The notes under the pieces were generated by a model. That model saw only the letters and a list, made by a program, of their open reading frames with translations, was not told the origin of the DNA and ran no database searches. The position numbers and the translations under genes are program-made. Shown in pieces: positions 1-6,328 of a DNA stretch of 17,461 nt (its first letter is position 1; every line of letters starts with the position of its first letter). Location of the stretch: assembly GCA_001800185.1 (NCBI GenBank), contig MGUX01000019.1, positions 4,393-21,853 on the forward strand, read 5' to 3'. Source of the DNA: Elusimicrobia bacterium RIFCSPLOWO2_12_FULL_59_9. Lineage in GTDB: Bacteria; Elusimicrobiota; Elusimicrobia; O2-12-FULL-59-9.

Positions 1-1960
1 CTGTGCCGGTGAATTCCGTCTCATCCCAATCGCCGGCCGCGTTTTGACGCTCCAGCAACCAGCCAGCGGCCCGCTCCACGGCCGGATCGTCGGCCGGCAG
101 CGCGCTCAAGAGACCCATGAGCCCCCACGCCGTCTGAGAGGGAGTGCTCGGGCCCCGGCCCTTGAGGTTCGGGTTGTGGTAGCTCGCGCAGCTTTCCCCA
201 AAGCCGCCGTCGGCGTTTTGAACCGAACGGAGCCAATGGTTCGCCTTCTGGACGCAGCGGGACTGCATGCTCTCTCCAATGGCCTTGAGCCCGCGCAGGG
301 CCTGCCACGTGCCGTAAATATAGTTGACTCCCCATCGGCCGAACCAGGAGCCGTCCGGCTCCTGCTCGCGGAGCACGAAAGCGATCGCCCGCTCGACGAT
401 CGGATAGGAACGGTCGTAGCCGATGGAGCCGAGCATCTCCAGCACGCGGGCAGTGACGTCCGCGGTGGGCGGATCGATCATGGCGTTGTGGTCGGCGAAC
501 GGAACCTTAGTGAAAATGGTTTTGGTGTTGTCCTTGTCGAAGGCCGCCCAGCCTCCGTTTTTCGACTGCATCGACAGCAGCCAGTTCAAGCCCCGCAGAA
601 AAGCCTGCTCGCGGCGCAGGCCGTCTGTCTCCTCCAAAAACACCTGCCGCAAGGCCAGGAGCACCATCGCGGTGTCGTCGATATCCGGATAGAAATCGTT
701 GCGAAACTCAAACGGCCACCCGCCGACGGGCCCATGCGGGTTCTTGACCTTCCAATCGCCGGGTCGCCGGACCTCGCTGTCTAAGAGCCAGGTCGTCGCC
801 GAGCGCAGCGCCGGATGGCCGCGGCTCAGGCCCGACTCGGCCAAGGCGATGATGGAAAGCGCGGTGTCCCATACGGGCGAGAGACAGGGCTGTATTTCCA
901 AGCCGTTCTCGCCGCGGTCCAACTCGAGGCGCTCGAGCTCGGCGAGCTGCGAGACCATCAGCGGATCGTCGGGGCCATGGCCAAGGCAATGCAAAGCGAT
1001 GATGCTGTTGACGATGGCCGGAAAAATAGCTCCCAGGCCGTCGGAGCCCTCCAGACGGGTGACGACTTCCCGGTAGGTGGATTCCAAAGCCATGCGCCGC
1101 AGGGAAAAAGGGACGACGGCGTCGGCCAGCTTGAGCAACGAATCGATGCTTAGAAAAAAATTCGTCCACGAAACGGTTTTGCGGGCGTCGAAAAGATCGC
1201 TCAACGGCACGCCGCGGCGCGCGTCCGGGAAGAGCTCGTCTAAGCGCGCTTGCGGCGGGCATGGAAAGCGGGGCTTCTTGGCCCAAACGATGGCCAGCGG
1301 AACGGCGATCGTCCGCGACCAAGAAGACATCTCATAGATGTTGAAATAGAACCACGTGGGAGAGAGCGCGATCTCCGGAGGGATGGAAGGGACGCCTCGC
1401 CAGTCATAGAGGCCGAACATGGCCATGTAAAACTTGGAGTAAGTGTTGACCCGGTGGATGCCGCCCAGTTGAGCGATTCTGGCGCGCGCTTTGGCCAGTA
1501 CCGGAAAGTCCGGGCCATAACCGGCGAATTTGAGCGCCCAGTAGGCCTTGACGGTCGCCGAGATGTCGGAGGGACCGTTGCGGTAAATCGGCCAGCCGCC
1601 GTCTGGATTTTGATTTTTCAGGATGAAGGTCGCCAAACGGGGAACTTTAAGAGAAGCCCCGCGGCCGATCAGGTTCAGAAGCATGATCGTGTCGGACTCC
1701 AGCGTGGTGTCCGCCCGCAGCTCGGCGCACCAAAAGCCCGATCGCGCGTCCTGGCGGCTCAAAAGGTAGCGCCGGGAGCGGCGGACGGCCGCCGCCAGAT
1801 GGGCTGAAAGGGTTTCCAAGCCGGCGCGCGTCTGGGGGCGCGGGCCGATGAGCGAGGTCCAGTTGGGAGGCTTGTTGAATATCCCCGGATCCAGCGGCCG
1901 CGCCTTCAAATAAGCGCTGTTAAGATTGTCGATGAGTCCCGTGACGAAACGTTTGACCAT
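1..1960 (-). CDS. shc: Squalene-hopene cyclase, 3' end cut by the window edge
   Basis: Cyclises squalene to hopene/diplopterol, the committing step of hopanoid synthesis, at the inner membrane. The frame is open from ATG 1960 to base 1 (653 codons). Residues 426-429 read DIDD, followed by TA, matching the catalytic DxDDTA motif of class II triterpene cyclases. QW motifs (QxxxGxW type) are visible, for example QNPDGGW at 117-123, QSKNGGW, QEPDGSW and, near the edge, QNAAGDW. The N-terminal stretch LESDTIMLL and the late GFGESCASY are typical of bacterial hopene cyclases. The last residues (WDETEFTG) match the conserved end of the family, so about 35-45 residues are missing. The start is supported by an AAGGA-type site 9 nt upstream and an extended -10 promoter at 1990-1998. 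No other hopanoid gene (hpn) is in the window. The family call is secure; product specificity (hopene versus another triterpene) is inferred. Confidence 0.95.
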   Translation of the reverse strand, partial: MVKRFVTGLIDNLNSAYLKARPLDPGIFNKPPNWTSLIGPRPQTRAGLETLSAHLAAAVRRSRRYLLSRQDARSGFWCAELRADTTLESDTIMLLNLIGRGASLKVPRLATFILKNQNPDGGWPIYRNGPSDISATVKAYWALKFAGYGPDFPVLAKARARIAQLGGIHRVNTYSKFYMAMFGLYDWRGVPSIPPEIALSPTWFYFNIYEMSSWSRTIAVPLAIVWAKKPRFPCPPQARLDELFPDARRGVPLSDLFDARKTVSWTNFFLSIDSLLKLADAVVPFSLRRMALESTYREVVTRLEGSDGLGAIFPAIVNSIIALHCLGHGPDDPLMVSQLAELERLELDRGENGLEIQPCLSPVWDTALSIIALAESGLSRGHPALRSATTWLLDSEVRRPGDWKVKNPHGPVGGWPFEFRNDFYPDIDDTAMVLLALRQVFLEETDGLRREQAFLRGLNWLLSMQSKNGGWAAFDKDNTKTIFTKVPFADHNAMIDPPTADVTARVLEMLGSIGYDRSYPIVERAIAFVLREQEPDGSWFGRWGVNYIYGTWQALRGLKAIGESMQSRCVQKANHWLRSVQNADGGFGESCASYHNPNLKGRGPSTPSQTAWGLMGLLSALPADDPAVERAAGWLLERQNAAGDWDETEFTGT

Positions 1961-1989
1961 GGGGCCTTGTCCTTCTCAGAAAGCCCTAC

Positions 1990-1998
1990 ATTATAGCA
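1990..1998 (-). promoter_or_regulatory. Extended -10 promoter for shc
   Basis: The minus strand reads TGC directly followed by TATAAT, a full extended -10 element, about 30 nt upstream of the cyclase ATG. There is no good -35 hexamer at 16-18 nt spacing; that stretch is occupied by the T-tract of the preceding terminator. The extended TGn may compensate. Confidence 0.6.
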
Positions 1999-2003
1999 AA
2001 TTG

Positions 2004-2041
2004 AAAAAAATGACGGGTTCCGGAGGCGCAAAGGCCCGTCA
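2004..2041 (-). terminator. Intrinsic terminator spanning a stop codon
   Basis: On the minus strand a 7-bp stem (TGACGGG pairing with CCCGTCA) encloses a 17-nt loop and is followed directly by ATTTTTTTC. The TGA stop of the upstream secreted-protein gene lies in the 5' arm. It would end that transcript just before the shc promoter. Confidence 0.7.
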
Positions 2042-2644
2042 AACCCGGCACGGCCTAATGTGAACGGATCTGAAAGCGCGCGAATCTCGATAGGGCCGGA
2101 CAAAATCTTCGCCGAAATGATCCTTTAAATCGCCCGCAATGCCGATTTCCCGGTCTTCCGCTAGATGTATGACGGCTCTTAAATCGCCCATGCGCTCAAA
2201 ATCGCTATAGAGGAAAAGTACGCCGCGCTCCCCCCATGAAAAACTTTCCATATATTCGGCGTAGCTTTTTTCGGCTCGCGCCTTATCGGAGGGGTCCAGA
2301 CCGCTCCATAGGTCCTGCGCAAATAATTCGTCGCTGACTGCTTCCATATCCCTTAGAGCTTCTCCATATTCCAAGTAGGCCGAAATCGCCATATCGGCGG
2401 CCTGCTGGCAGGCGATTCCCCGCGCGGACGCGCCGCGGCGCTCTCGGCCTTCAAAATCAGAATCAAACGGAATTGGGATAGAACGGAGCCTTCCTTGCAG
2501 GGAAATTCCGCCCATCGCCGCCTGCTGGGCGGCGCGGGCTAGCCGAGCGAGAATGCCTTCGGCGCCCTCGCTCGCGCCGGCCTTGGCGGCAAACCCGCCG
2601 ACAAACAGCGCGGCGGATACCATAACGCTGGAAAATTTATGCAT
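2039..2644 (-). CDS. Secreted protein of unknown function
   Basis: I do not recognise this 201-residue protein. Residues 1-24 form a clear Sec signal peptide (basic start, hydrophobic core, AxA-like cleavage near AAKAGA). The mature part is soluble, mixed in charge and predicted alpha-rich, with an acidic, aromatic middle (YLEYGEALRDMEAVSDELF, then SYAEYMESFSW). There are only two cysteines, in IACQQ and near the C-terminus in RPCRV. The start has a GGAGG site 7 nt upstream, and a TACAAT -10-like element lies at 2685-2690. It appears monocistronic: it has its own leader and a terminator across its stop codon. A periplasmic or surface location is inferred from the signal peptide; no role can be assigned. 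Confidence 0.75.
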   Translation of the reverse strand: MHKFSSVMVSAALFVGGFAAKAGASEGAEGILARLARAAQQAAMGGISLQGRLRSIPIPFDSDFEGRERRGASARGIACQQAADMAISAYLEYGEALRDMEAVSDELFAQDLWSGLDPSDKARAEKSYAEYMESFSWGERGVLFLYSDFERMGDLRAVIHLAEDREIGIAGDLKDHFGEDFVRPYRDSRAFRSVHIRPCRV

Positions 2645-2684
2645 GGGGGCGCCTCCGGGTGAATTGAATCGGCCTCACCAATCT

Positions 2685-2690
2685 ATTGTA
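2685..2690 (-). promoter_or_regulatory. Possible -10 element for the secreted-protein gene
   Basis: TACAAT on the minus strand, about 40 nt upstream of the ATG at 2644, gives a leader of about 34 nt that includes a GGAGG site. No convincing -35 hexamer is visible at 16-18 nt spacing, so this is tentative. Confidence 0.35.
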
Positions 2691-2745
2691 TCAAGCCTGT
2701 CCCGCTCCAGACACGCATCTTTAGACCCAAAAGAAGGCCGTCAAA

Positions 2746-2779
2746 GGACCTAGGCCGCCGTAGGCCCTACGGTCCCCGG
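2746..2779 (-). repeat. Palindromic repeat across the M20 stop codon (copy 1)
   Basis: A 15-nt palindrome with 7-bp arms and a single central base (CCGTAGG/CCTACGG, 2758-2772) is nested in a GGACC/GGTCC outer pair. It covers the TAG stop of the M20 peptidase gene. It aligns without gaps to 8819-8852 (24 of 34 bases identical by eye). It may form a 3'-end hairpin, but no T-tract follows, so it is not a standard terminator. Confidence 0.5.
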
Positions 2780-4326
2780 AGCGCATCCGAAGGGACCGGC
2801 GCGGCCGCGAAACGCACCGTGAGGCGGTATAAGAATTCAAGCCCAAAGCTGACGCTCGAAAGCATCAGCCTCTCGTTGTCGCCGTGCATGCGCCCCTCGT
2901 CGCCCAAGGTCACCGGAAAAGGCGCCAGACCATAGGCGTTCAGTCCGCGGCGGCGCAGCTCCCGCGAATCGGTCGCGCCGGCGGACATGTAAGGCGCCGT
3001 GACGGCCCCGGGAGCCATCTCTCCCAAGACGGAGCGCACGCACCTGAAAAAAGGGTGGTCTTCGGGCGACAAGGCCGGCTTTTCCGCTTGACCGGCGCTT
3101 ACTTTCACCGCAGGGTCCCCGATCACTTCGCGCAGCTTTTCCACGATCTTGCGGGGATCGTCGTTGGGAAGAACGCGACAGTTGACGTCGGCTCGGGCGC
3201 TGGAGGGAATTGCGTTGCTCCTGAAACCCGCCTGGACCACGGTGGGCGCGCACGTCGTGCGCAGACCGGCGTTGTAAGCCGGGTCGCTCGTGATTTTGCG
3301 CACGGCCTCGCGAAAAGCGGGGCCCCTTTTGCGGGACACAAGCATAGAAAACTCTTTGCCGAGCGGATGCGCCGGCAGTCTGGAGAGACCCGAAAAATAA
3401 GCGCGCGTGACCTGATTGAGGCGCACTGGAAACTCATACGCCCCGACGCGCGCCACCGCCCGGCTCAGGCGAGTGATGGCGTCGCCGGGCCGAGGCATCG
3501 AGCTGTGGCCGGAGGGTCCCTCGGCGCTCAGCGCGACGTCCAAATACAGCTTCTCATAATTCTGCACGGCCGCGTGCGTGATGCGCCCGTTTTCAATGAC
3601 GATGCGGCCGCCTTCGTTCAAAACGGCCTCCGCCTCCAGCAGCTCGGGATGGTTCTTAAGCATCCACGCCATCCCCTGCCCGCTGCCGGCCTCCTCATCG
3701 GCGCTCAGGAAAAGAACCACGTCCCTCTCCAGGGGCGCCATGCTCCTGGCGAGAAGCCGCAGCACGGTGACGCCCGCCGCGGCCATGGCCTTGTCATCGA
3801 GCACGCCCCGGCCGTAAAGGTAGCCGCCGCGCTCCTCCGCTTTGAAAGGATCGGACTCCCACCCCTCCTTTTTGGCTCCGACGACATCCAAATGCGCCGT
3901 GATTAAAAAAGGCTTCGCGCTCCCCCGGCCTTTGACCCGGGCCCACAGATTGCCGCGCTTGGGCGCGGACTCAAAGACGCGGACTTCCGCGCCGTCGCGC
4001 TCCAATAATGGTTTTATATGTTCGACCGCTTTGATTTCGTCTCCGGGAGGGTTGGTCGTGTCAAGAGCCACCAACTCCTTGAGAAGATCGACGGCTTCTT
4101 GGACGGTCTCGGCCGTCACCGCGCCGGGAGCCCCCGGCGACACGCGCCACTGCTGCTCCCCTCGTCCCTTGCCAGAGGCAAGGGGTCCCCGGGGCGCCTC
4201 GGAGGCAATGGCCGGCGAAAAATCAACCGCCAGCCCCCTCCGAGGAACTCCGGGGACCGGCGGTCCCCCAGAGGGGGCACCCCATCCCGCCAGCAAACCT
4301 GTCAGAAAGAAAAATTTAGGCAGCAT
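2767..4326 (-). CDS. Exported M20-family metallopeptidase
   Basis: Predicted di-zinc carboxypeptidase/deacylase of the M20 (ArgE/DapE/CPG2) family acting outside the cytoplasm; 519 residues. The start at 4326 is preferred over the longer open frame because GGAGG lies 6 nt upstream and the first residues (MLPKFFFLTGLLAGWG) form a signal peptide. Metal and catalytic residues are present: HLD (H145, D147), D177 in GVLDDK, the E211-E212 pair in ADEEAGS, and a late His in RMHGDNE. The M20 domain begins near residue 72 and has the usual lid-domain insertion. Residues of about 17-68 are a Gly/Pro/Arg-rich linker encoded by an inverted-repeat element (4166-4277) and resemble no domain. The start overlaps the end of the upstream methyltransferase by 11 bp, implying one transcript. 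The substrate cannot be told; small peptides or N-acyl amino acids are typical. Confidence 0.9.
   Translation of the reverse strand: MLPKFFFLTGLLAGWGAPSGGPPVPGVPRRGLAVDFSPAIASEAPRGPLASGKGRGEQQWRVSPGAPGAVTAETVQEAVDLLKELVALDTTNPPGDEIKAVEHIKPLLERDGAEVRVFESAPKRGNLWARVKGRGSAKPFLITAHLDVVGAKKEGWESDPFKAEERGGYLYGRGVLDDKAMAAAGVTVLRLLARSMAPLERDVVLFLSADEEAGSGQGMAWMLKNHPELLEAEAVLNEGGRIVIENGRITHAAVQNYEKLYLDVALSAEGPSGHSSMPRPGDAITRLSRAVARVGAYEFPVRLNQVTRAYFSGLSRLPAHPLGKEFSMLVSRKRGPAFREAVRKITSDPAYNAGLRTTCAPTVVQAGFRSNAIPSSARADVNCRVLPNDDPRKIVEKLREVIGDPAVKVSAGQAEKPALSPEDHPFFRCVRSVLGEMAPGAVTAPYMSAGATDSRELRRRGLNAYGLAPFPVTLGDEGRMHGDNERLMLSSVSFGLEFLYRLTVRFAAAPVPSDALRGP
4166..4277. repeat. GC-rich inverted-repeat element inside the M20 gene
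   Basis: Two arms, 4184-4205 and 4237-4258, are inverted copies with 19 of 22 positions matching. Each is flanked on its outer side by a smaller hairpin with an AGA loop: CCCTTGCC/GGCAAGGG at 4166-4184 and CCCCC/GGGGG at 4265-4277. A further GGGGACC/GGTCCCC hairpin lies at 4252-4268. The element is read in frame as the low-complexity linker after the signal peptide. It resembles a MITE-like or protein-coding palindromic element. No transposase is nearby. Confidence 0.55.
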
Positions 4327-4969
4327 GCCCGGCCTCCAATAGCCTCTGGACTTCGCCGCCCGGGGCGGCTTCGATGAGGCAAAAAACTCCAAAAAAAGCG
4401 CGCTCCGCGGCCAGAAGCCTAAGGCCGGCCCGCCTCAGCAAATCCAGAGGCTCGCGGTTCCACCGGCAGCCGAGAGCCTTGGCATGCCTATCGGCCCATT
4501 GATTTTGCAGCCGGCCCAGCCAAGGCCGGTCGCTTAATCCATGCTCGAGAAGCAGCAGGCGCCCGGCGGGACGGCAAACCCGCGCCATCTGCCGCAGCGC
4601 CGCCAGCGGATCTAAGTAGGTGCACAGGCCCAGGCAGCTTACCACCGTGTCGAAACTCGCGTCCGGGAAATCCAGGGCCTCGGCGTCCATCTCCCGGAAT
4701 CGAACCTCCAACCCAAGGCGGCCGGCGCGGCGGCGGGCGACGGCCAGCATTTTGGGGCTCAGATCAACGGCCGTCAATCGACACCCCGGAAGAAAGCAGC
4801 TCAAGCTGCGCCCGGTTCCGGCGGCGATTTCCAGGACGTCTCCGCGCGCCCGCGCCAAAAGCTTTCGGCGAAGCTTTCCGGCGCCCGCCATATTTTCCGG
4901 GATCGACACCAGCAGGTCATACCAAGCGGCAAGGGCGTCGTACTTCCTGCGAATTTCCTCTTTGTTCAT
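4316..4969 (-). CDS. Class I SAM-dependent methyltransferase
   Basis: A 217-residue Rossmann-fold methyltransferase. SAM-binding motif I is VLEIAAGTGR (45-54), the acidic end of beta-2 is in TAVDLS (D69), and the motif around DAEALDFPDASFDTVV (95-110) is typical of UbiE/METTL7-like enzymes. LLLLEHG (138-144) and the ENMAGAGKLRRKLL entry segment also resemble the METTL7-like group. No signal peptide or membrane segment is visible. The acceptor is unknown; lipid, quinone or thiol methylation are all possible in this family. No Shine-Dalgarno site precedes the ATG. It is 54 nt downstream of the response regulator and overlaps the M20 gene by 11 bp, so it may be co-transcribed with both. Confidence 0.88.
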   Translation of the reverse strand: MNKEEIRRKYDALAAWYDLLVSIPENMAGAGKLRRKLLARARGDVLEIAAGTGRSLSCFLPGCRLTAVDLSPKMLAVARRRAGRLGLEVRFREMDAEALDFPDASFDTVVSCLGLCTYLDPLAALRQMARVCRPAGRLLLLEHGLSDRPWLGRLQNQWADRHAKALGCRWNREPLDLLRRAGLRLLAAERAFFGVFCLIEAAPGGEVQRLLEAGHAA

Positions 4970-5023
4970 GCGTTGGGGAAACGAGAACAGCGGATGTCCG
5001 GCGGACGGAAAAAAACGCTCAAA

Positions 5024-5431
5024 TCACGGCTTGGGCGGCTCCGCTTTTTTCTCATCCGCGAATTTCTGGAAAAGAGCGGCGACGCGGGTCTTTAATTCCT
5101 CGCTTTGAAAAGGCTTGCTCAAATAATCGTCGGCCCCGATTTTGGATTGCCGGGCCTGCTCCAGCGACGTGCCTGTAAGAATGATGACGGGGATTTTGAG
5201 GGAAGCCCACCTGCGGCGCACCTCCAAGCACACTTCCCAACCGTTTTTTTTCGGCAAGACGAGGTCCAGCAAGATCATGTCGGGCCTCTGTCCCCGGATG
5301 GACTCCATCGCCTCCTCTCCATCCGCCGCCACCGTCACCGCATAACCCGCCGCCTCCAGCGTGCGCCGAAGCATCTCGCGGATGACCCGCTCATCGTCAA
5401 CCACCAAAATCGTTTTAGCTTTCGCTTCCAT
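5024..5431 (-). CDS. Single-domain response regulator (CheY/PleD-type REC)
   Basis: A 135-residue stand-alone receiver domain that would be phosphorylated by a histidine kinase not in this window. Key residues are all present: acidic pair D12-D13 in VVDDE, phosphoacceptor D56 in LLDLVLP, switch threonine T86 in ILTGT, and K106 in SKPF. A short basic/proline tail (DEKKAEPPKP) replaces any output domain, so it acts by protein contact. A TTGATA-N17-TATAAT promoter lies immediately upstream, giving a leader of only about 8 nt with GAGG 2 nt before the ATG. The neighbouring remnant at 5556-5663 is the tail of a related regulator. Confidence 0.93.
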   Translation of the reverse strand: MEAKAKTILVVDDERVIREMLRRTLEAAGYAVTVAADGEEAMESIRGQRPDMILLDLVLPKKNGWEVCLEVRRRWASLKIPVIILTGTSLEQARQSKIGADDYLSKPFQSEELKTRVAALFQKFADEKKAEPPKP

Positions 5432-5445
5432 AGCCTCTTTTAACC

Positions 5446-5474
5446 ATTATATACAGCGCCCGGCATTTTATCAA
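5446..5474 (-). promoter_or_regulatory. Near-consensus sigma-70 promoter for the response regulator
   Basis: On the minus strand TTGATA (5469-5474) is separated by exactly 17 nt from TATAAT (5446-5451). The predicted start site is 6-7 nt further on, only about 8 nt before the ATG at 5431. This is the best promoter match in the window. Confidence 0.8.
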
Positions 5475-5555
5475 GACTGTGGGGTTGTGGCGAGTGGAAA
5501 TGCCCCGGAGGATATCGACGGGCGGTATGGCGGATAGAATGGGATGGGAGGGCGG

Positions 5556-5663
5556 TTACGCGTTCTGCGCGGTTCTCATGAACAACGTGGCGACGCGGCG
5601 CTTGACGAACTCCGGTTCAAAGGGTTTGATGACGTAGTCATCGGCGCCGGTTTCCAGAATTCG
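5556..5663 (-). pseudogene. Remnant: C-terminal end of a response regulator receiver domain
   Basis: The minus strand reads 35 codons ending in TAA. They start RILETGADDYVIKPF and continue with EPEFVKRRVATLF, the alpha4-beta5-alpha5 end of a REC domain, including the conserved Lys of the KPF motif. It aligns with the intact regulator downstream (IGADDYLSKPF) but is clearly a different paralogue. In frame, the codon before it is TGA and no start codon or phospho-Asp segment is present upstream, where the DUF1059 gene ends after 41 nt. It is a truncated, non-functional remnant. Confidence 0.75.
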
Positions 5664-5707
5664 TCAAAGACCAAAGCCCGGCCCCGATCCAAATGCGCCC
5701 TCACCCG

Positions 5708-5884
5708 CTATTCGTTCTCGATGAACGATTTGACTTTGTCCAGCAGTTCCTGCGTCGGCTTCATGCCGTGATCTTCGGCGTGGGCGGCGGCTTTTTTCAA
5801 CACTTCCTCAACGTCTTTGCCGCGGACCACGTGCCCGCATCCCGAAGCCGGATTCACCTTGGAACAATCTATTTTCTTGCCCAC
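5708..5884 (-). CDS. Small DUF1059 protein, GTG start
   Basis: A 58-residue protein starting GKKIDCSKVNPASGCGHVV after the initiator, followed by RGKDVEEVLKKAAAHAEDHG. This is the DUF1059 pattern: paired cysteines (C7, C16), the G-C-x-H/F segment, then an E-E-V-L helix and an A-x-H-A-x-x-x-H-G ending. The start is GTG at 5884, fixed by GGAGG 5-6 nt upstream; no ATG exists before residue 41. The function of DUF1059 is unknown; the cysteine/histidine content suggests metal binding (inference). It lies 34 nt downstream of the zinc-ribbon membrane protein and may share its transcript. Confidence 0.85.
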   Translation of the reverse strand: MGKKIDCSKVNPASGCGHVVRGKDVEEVLKKAAAHAEDHGMKPTQELLDKVKSFIENE

Positions 5885-5918
5885 AGAGACCTCCCTCTTT
5901 AACGATCTTGGATACTTT

Positions 5919-6224
5919 TTAAAGCGAATTCATCAGGTTATAGTAATCGCGAAGATGAGAGATGGAACGCGTCGCCGCCCACCCCAGAACGGCGGAGACG
6001 GCGGCGATCAAAAAGGTGTAATACGCTTTTTTCGCCCGGCCCATGCCGGGATGCAGCCACACCAGCGGCAGCATCAGCGGCCCCACGCATAGAAACGCCA
6101 GCAAGAGAAATCCCGGCCTTAAATACCACGGCGGCTTGCGGGCATCCCCAAGCATTTCGCCGCAGTGCCTGCATTTGACAGCCTCATCCTGAATTTCTTC
6201 CGCGCAAAAAGCGCACTTTTTCAT
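5919..6224 (-). CDS. Zinc-ribbon protein with two transmembrane segments
   Basis: 101 residues. The N-terminus is a zinc ribbon with Cys pairs C4/C7 and C18/C21 (KKCAFCAEEI, then VKCRHCGEM), of the type that opens many bacterial small membrane proteins. Two hydrophobic segments follow: one from about PGFLLLAFLCVGPLMLPLVW, and one from about YTFLIAAVSAVLGWAA. The Met at 6224 is chosen because the ribbon begins directly after it; upstream GTG/TTG codons add only four or five residues, and no ribosome binding site decides. The gene is separated from the HD-GYP gene by an intrinsic terminator. Its function is unknown. Confidence 0.82.
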   Translation of the reverse strand: MKKCAFCAEEIQDEAVKCRHCGEMLGDARKPPWYLRPGFLLLAFLCVGPLMLPLVWLHPGMGRAKKAYYTFLIAAVSAVLGWAATRSISHLRDYYNLMNSL

Positions 6225-6244
6225 GGCGACGGACACCAATTTCT

Positions 6245-6253
6245 AGAATACCA
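6245..6253 (-). promoter_or_regulatory. Possible extended -10 for the zinc-ribbon gene
   Basis: The minus strand reads TGG followed by TATTCT, an extended -10-like element, about 21 nt upstream of the ATG at 6224 and just past the terminator T-tract. No -35 match is visible. Tentative. Confidence 0.3.
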
Positions 6254-6263
6254 CATTTTCGAC

Positions 6264-6292
6264 AAAAAAACCCCGCGTCCATGGCCGCGAGG
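6264..6292 (-). terminator. Intrinsic terminator after the cyclase/HD-GYP gene
   Basis: A GC-rich 7-bp stem (CCTCGCG with CGCGGGG, one G-U pair) with an 8-nt loop is followed by seven T on the minus strand, 37 nt after the stop codon at 6329. Confidence 0.8.
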
Positions 6293-6328
6293 CTTATAAA
6301 TCGCTTCTGCCGTTTTAGGAGCGCTGGG

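Noticed and set aside
2884..3906. Long open frame on the plus strand (340 codons)
   Set aside because: Antisense shadow of the M20 peptidase, whose active-site motifs are all intact on the other strand.
5009..5015. Seven-T tract after the response regulator as a terminator
   Set aside because: No stable hairpin precedes it on the minus strand, so read-through into the methyltransferase is equally likely.
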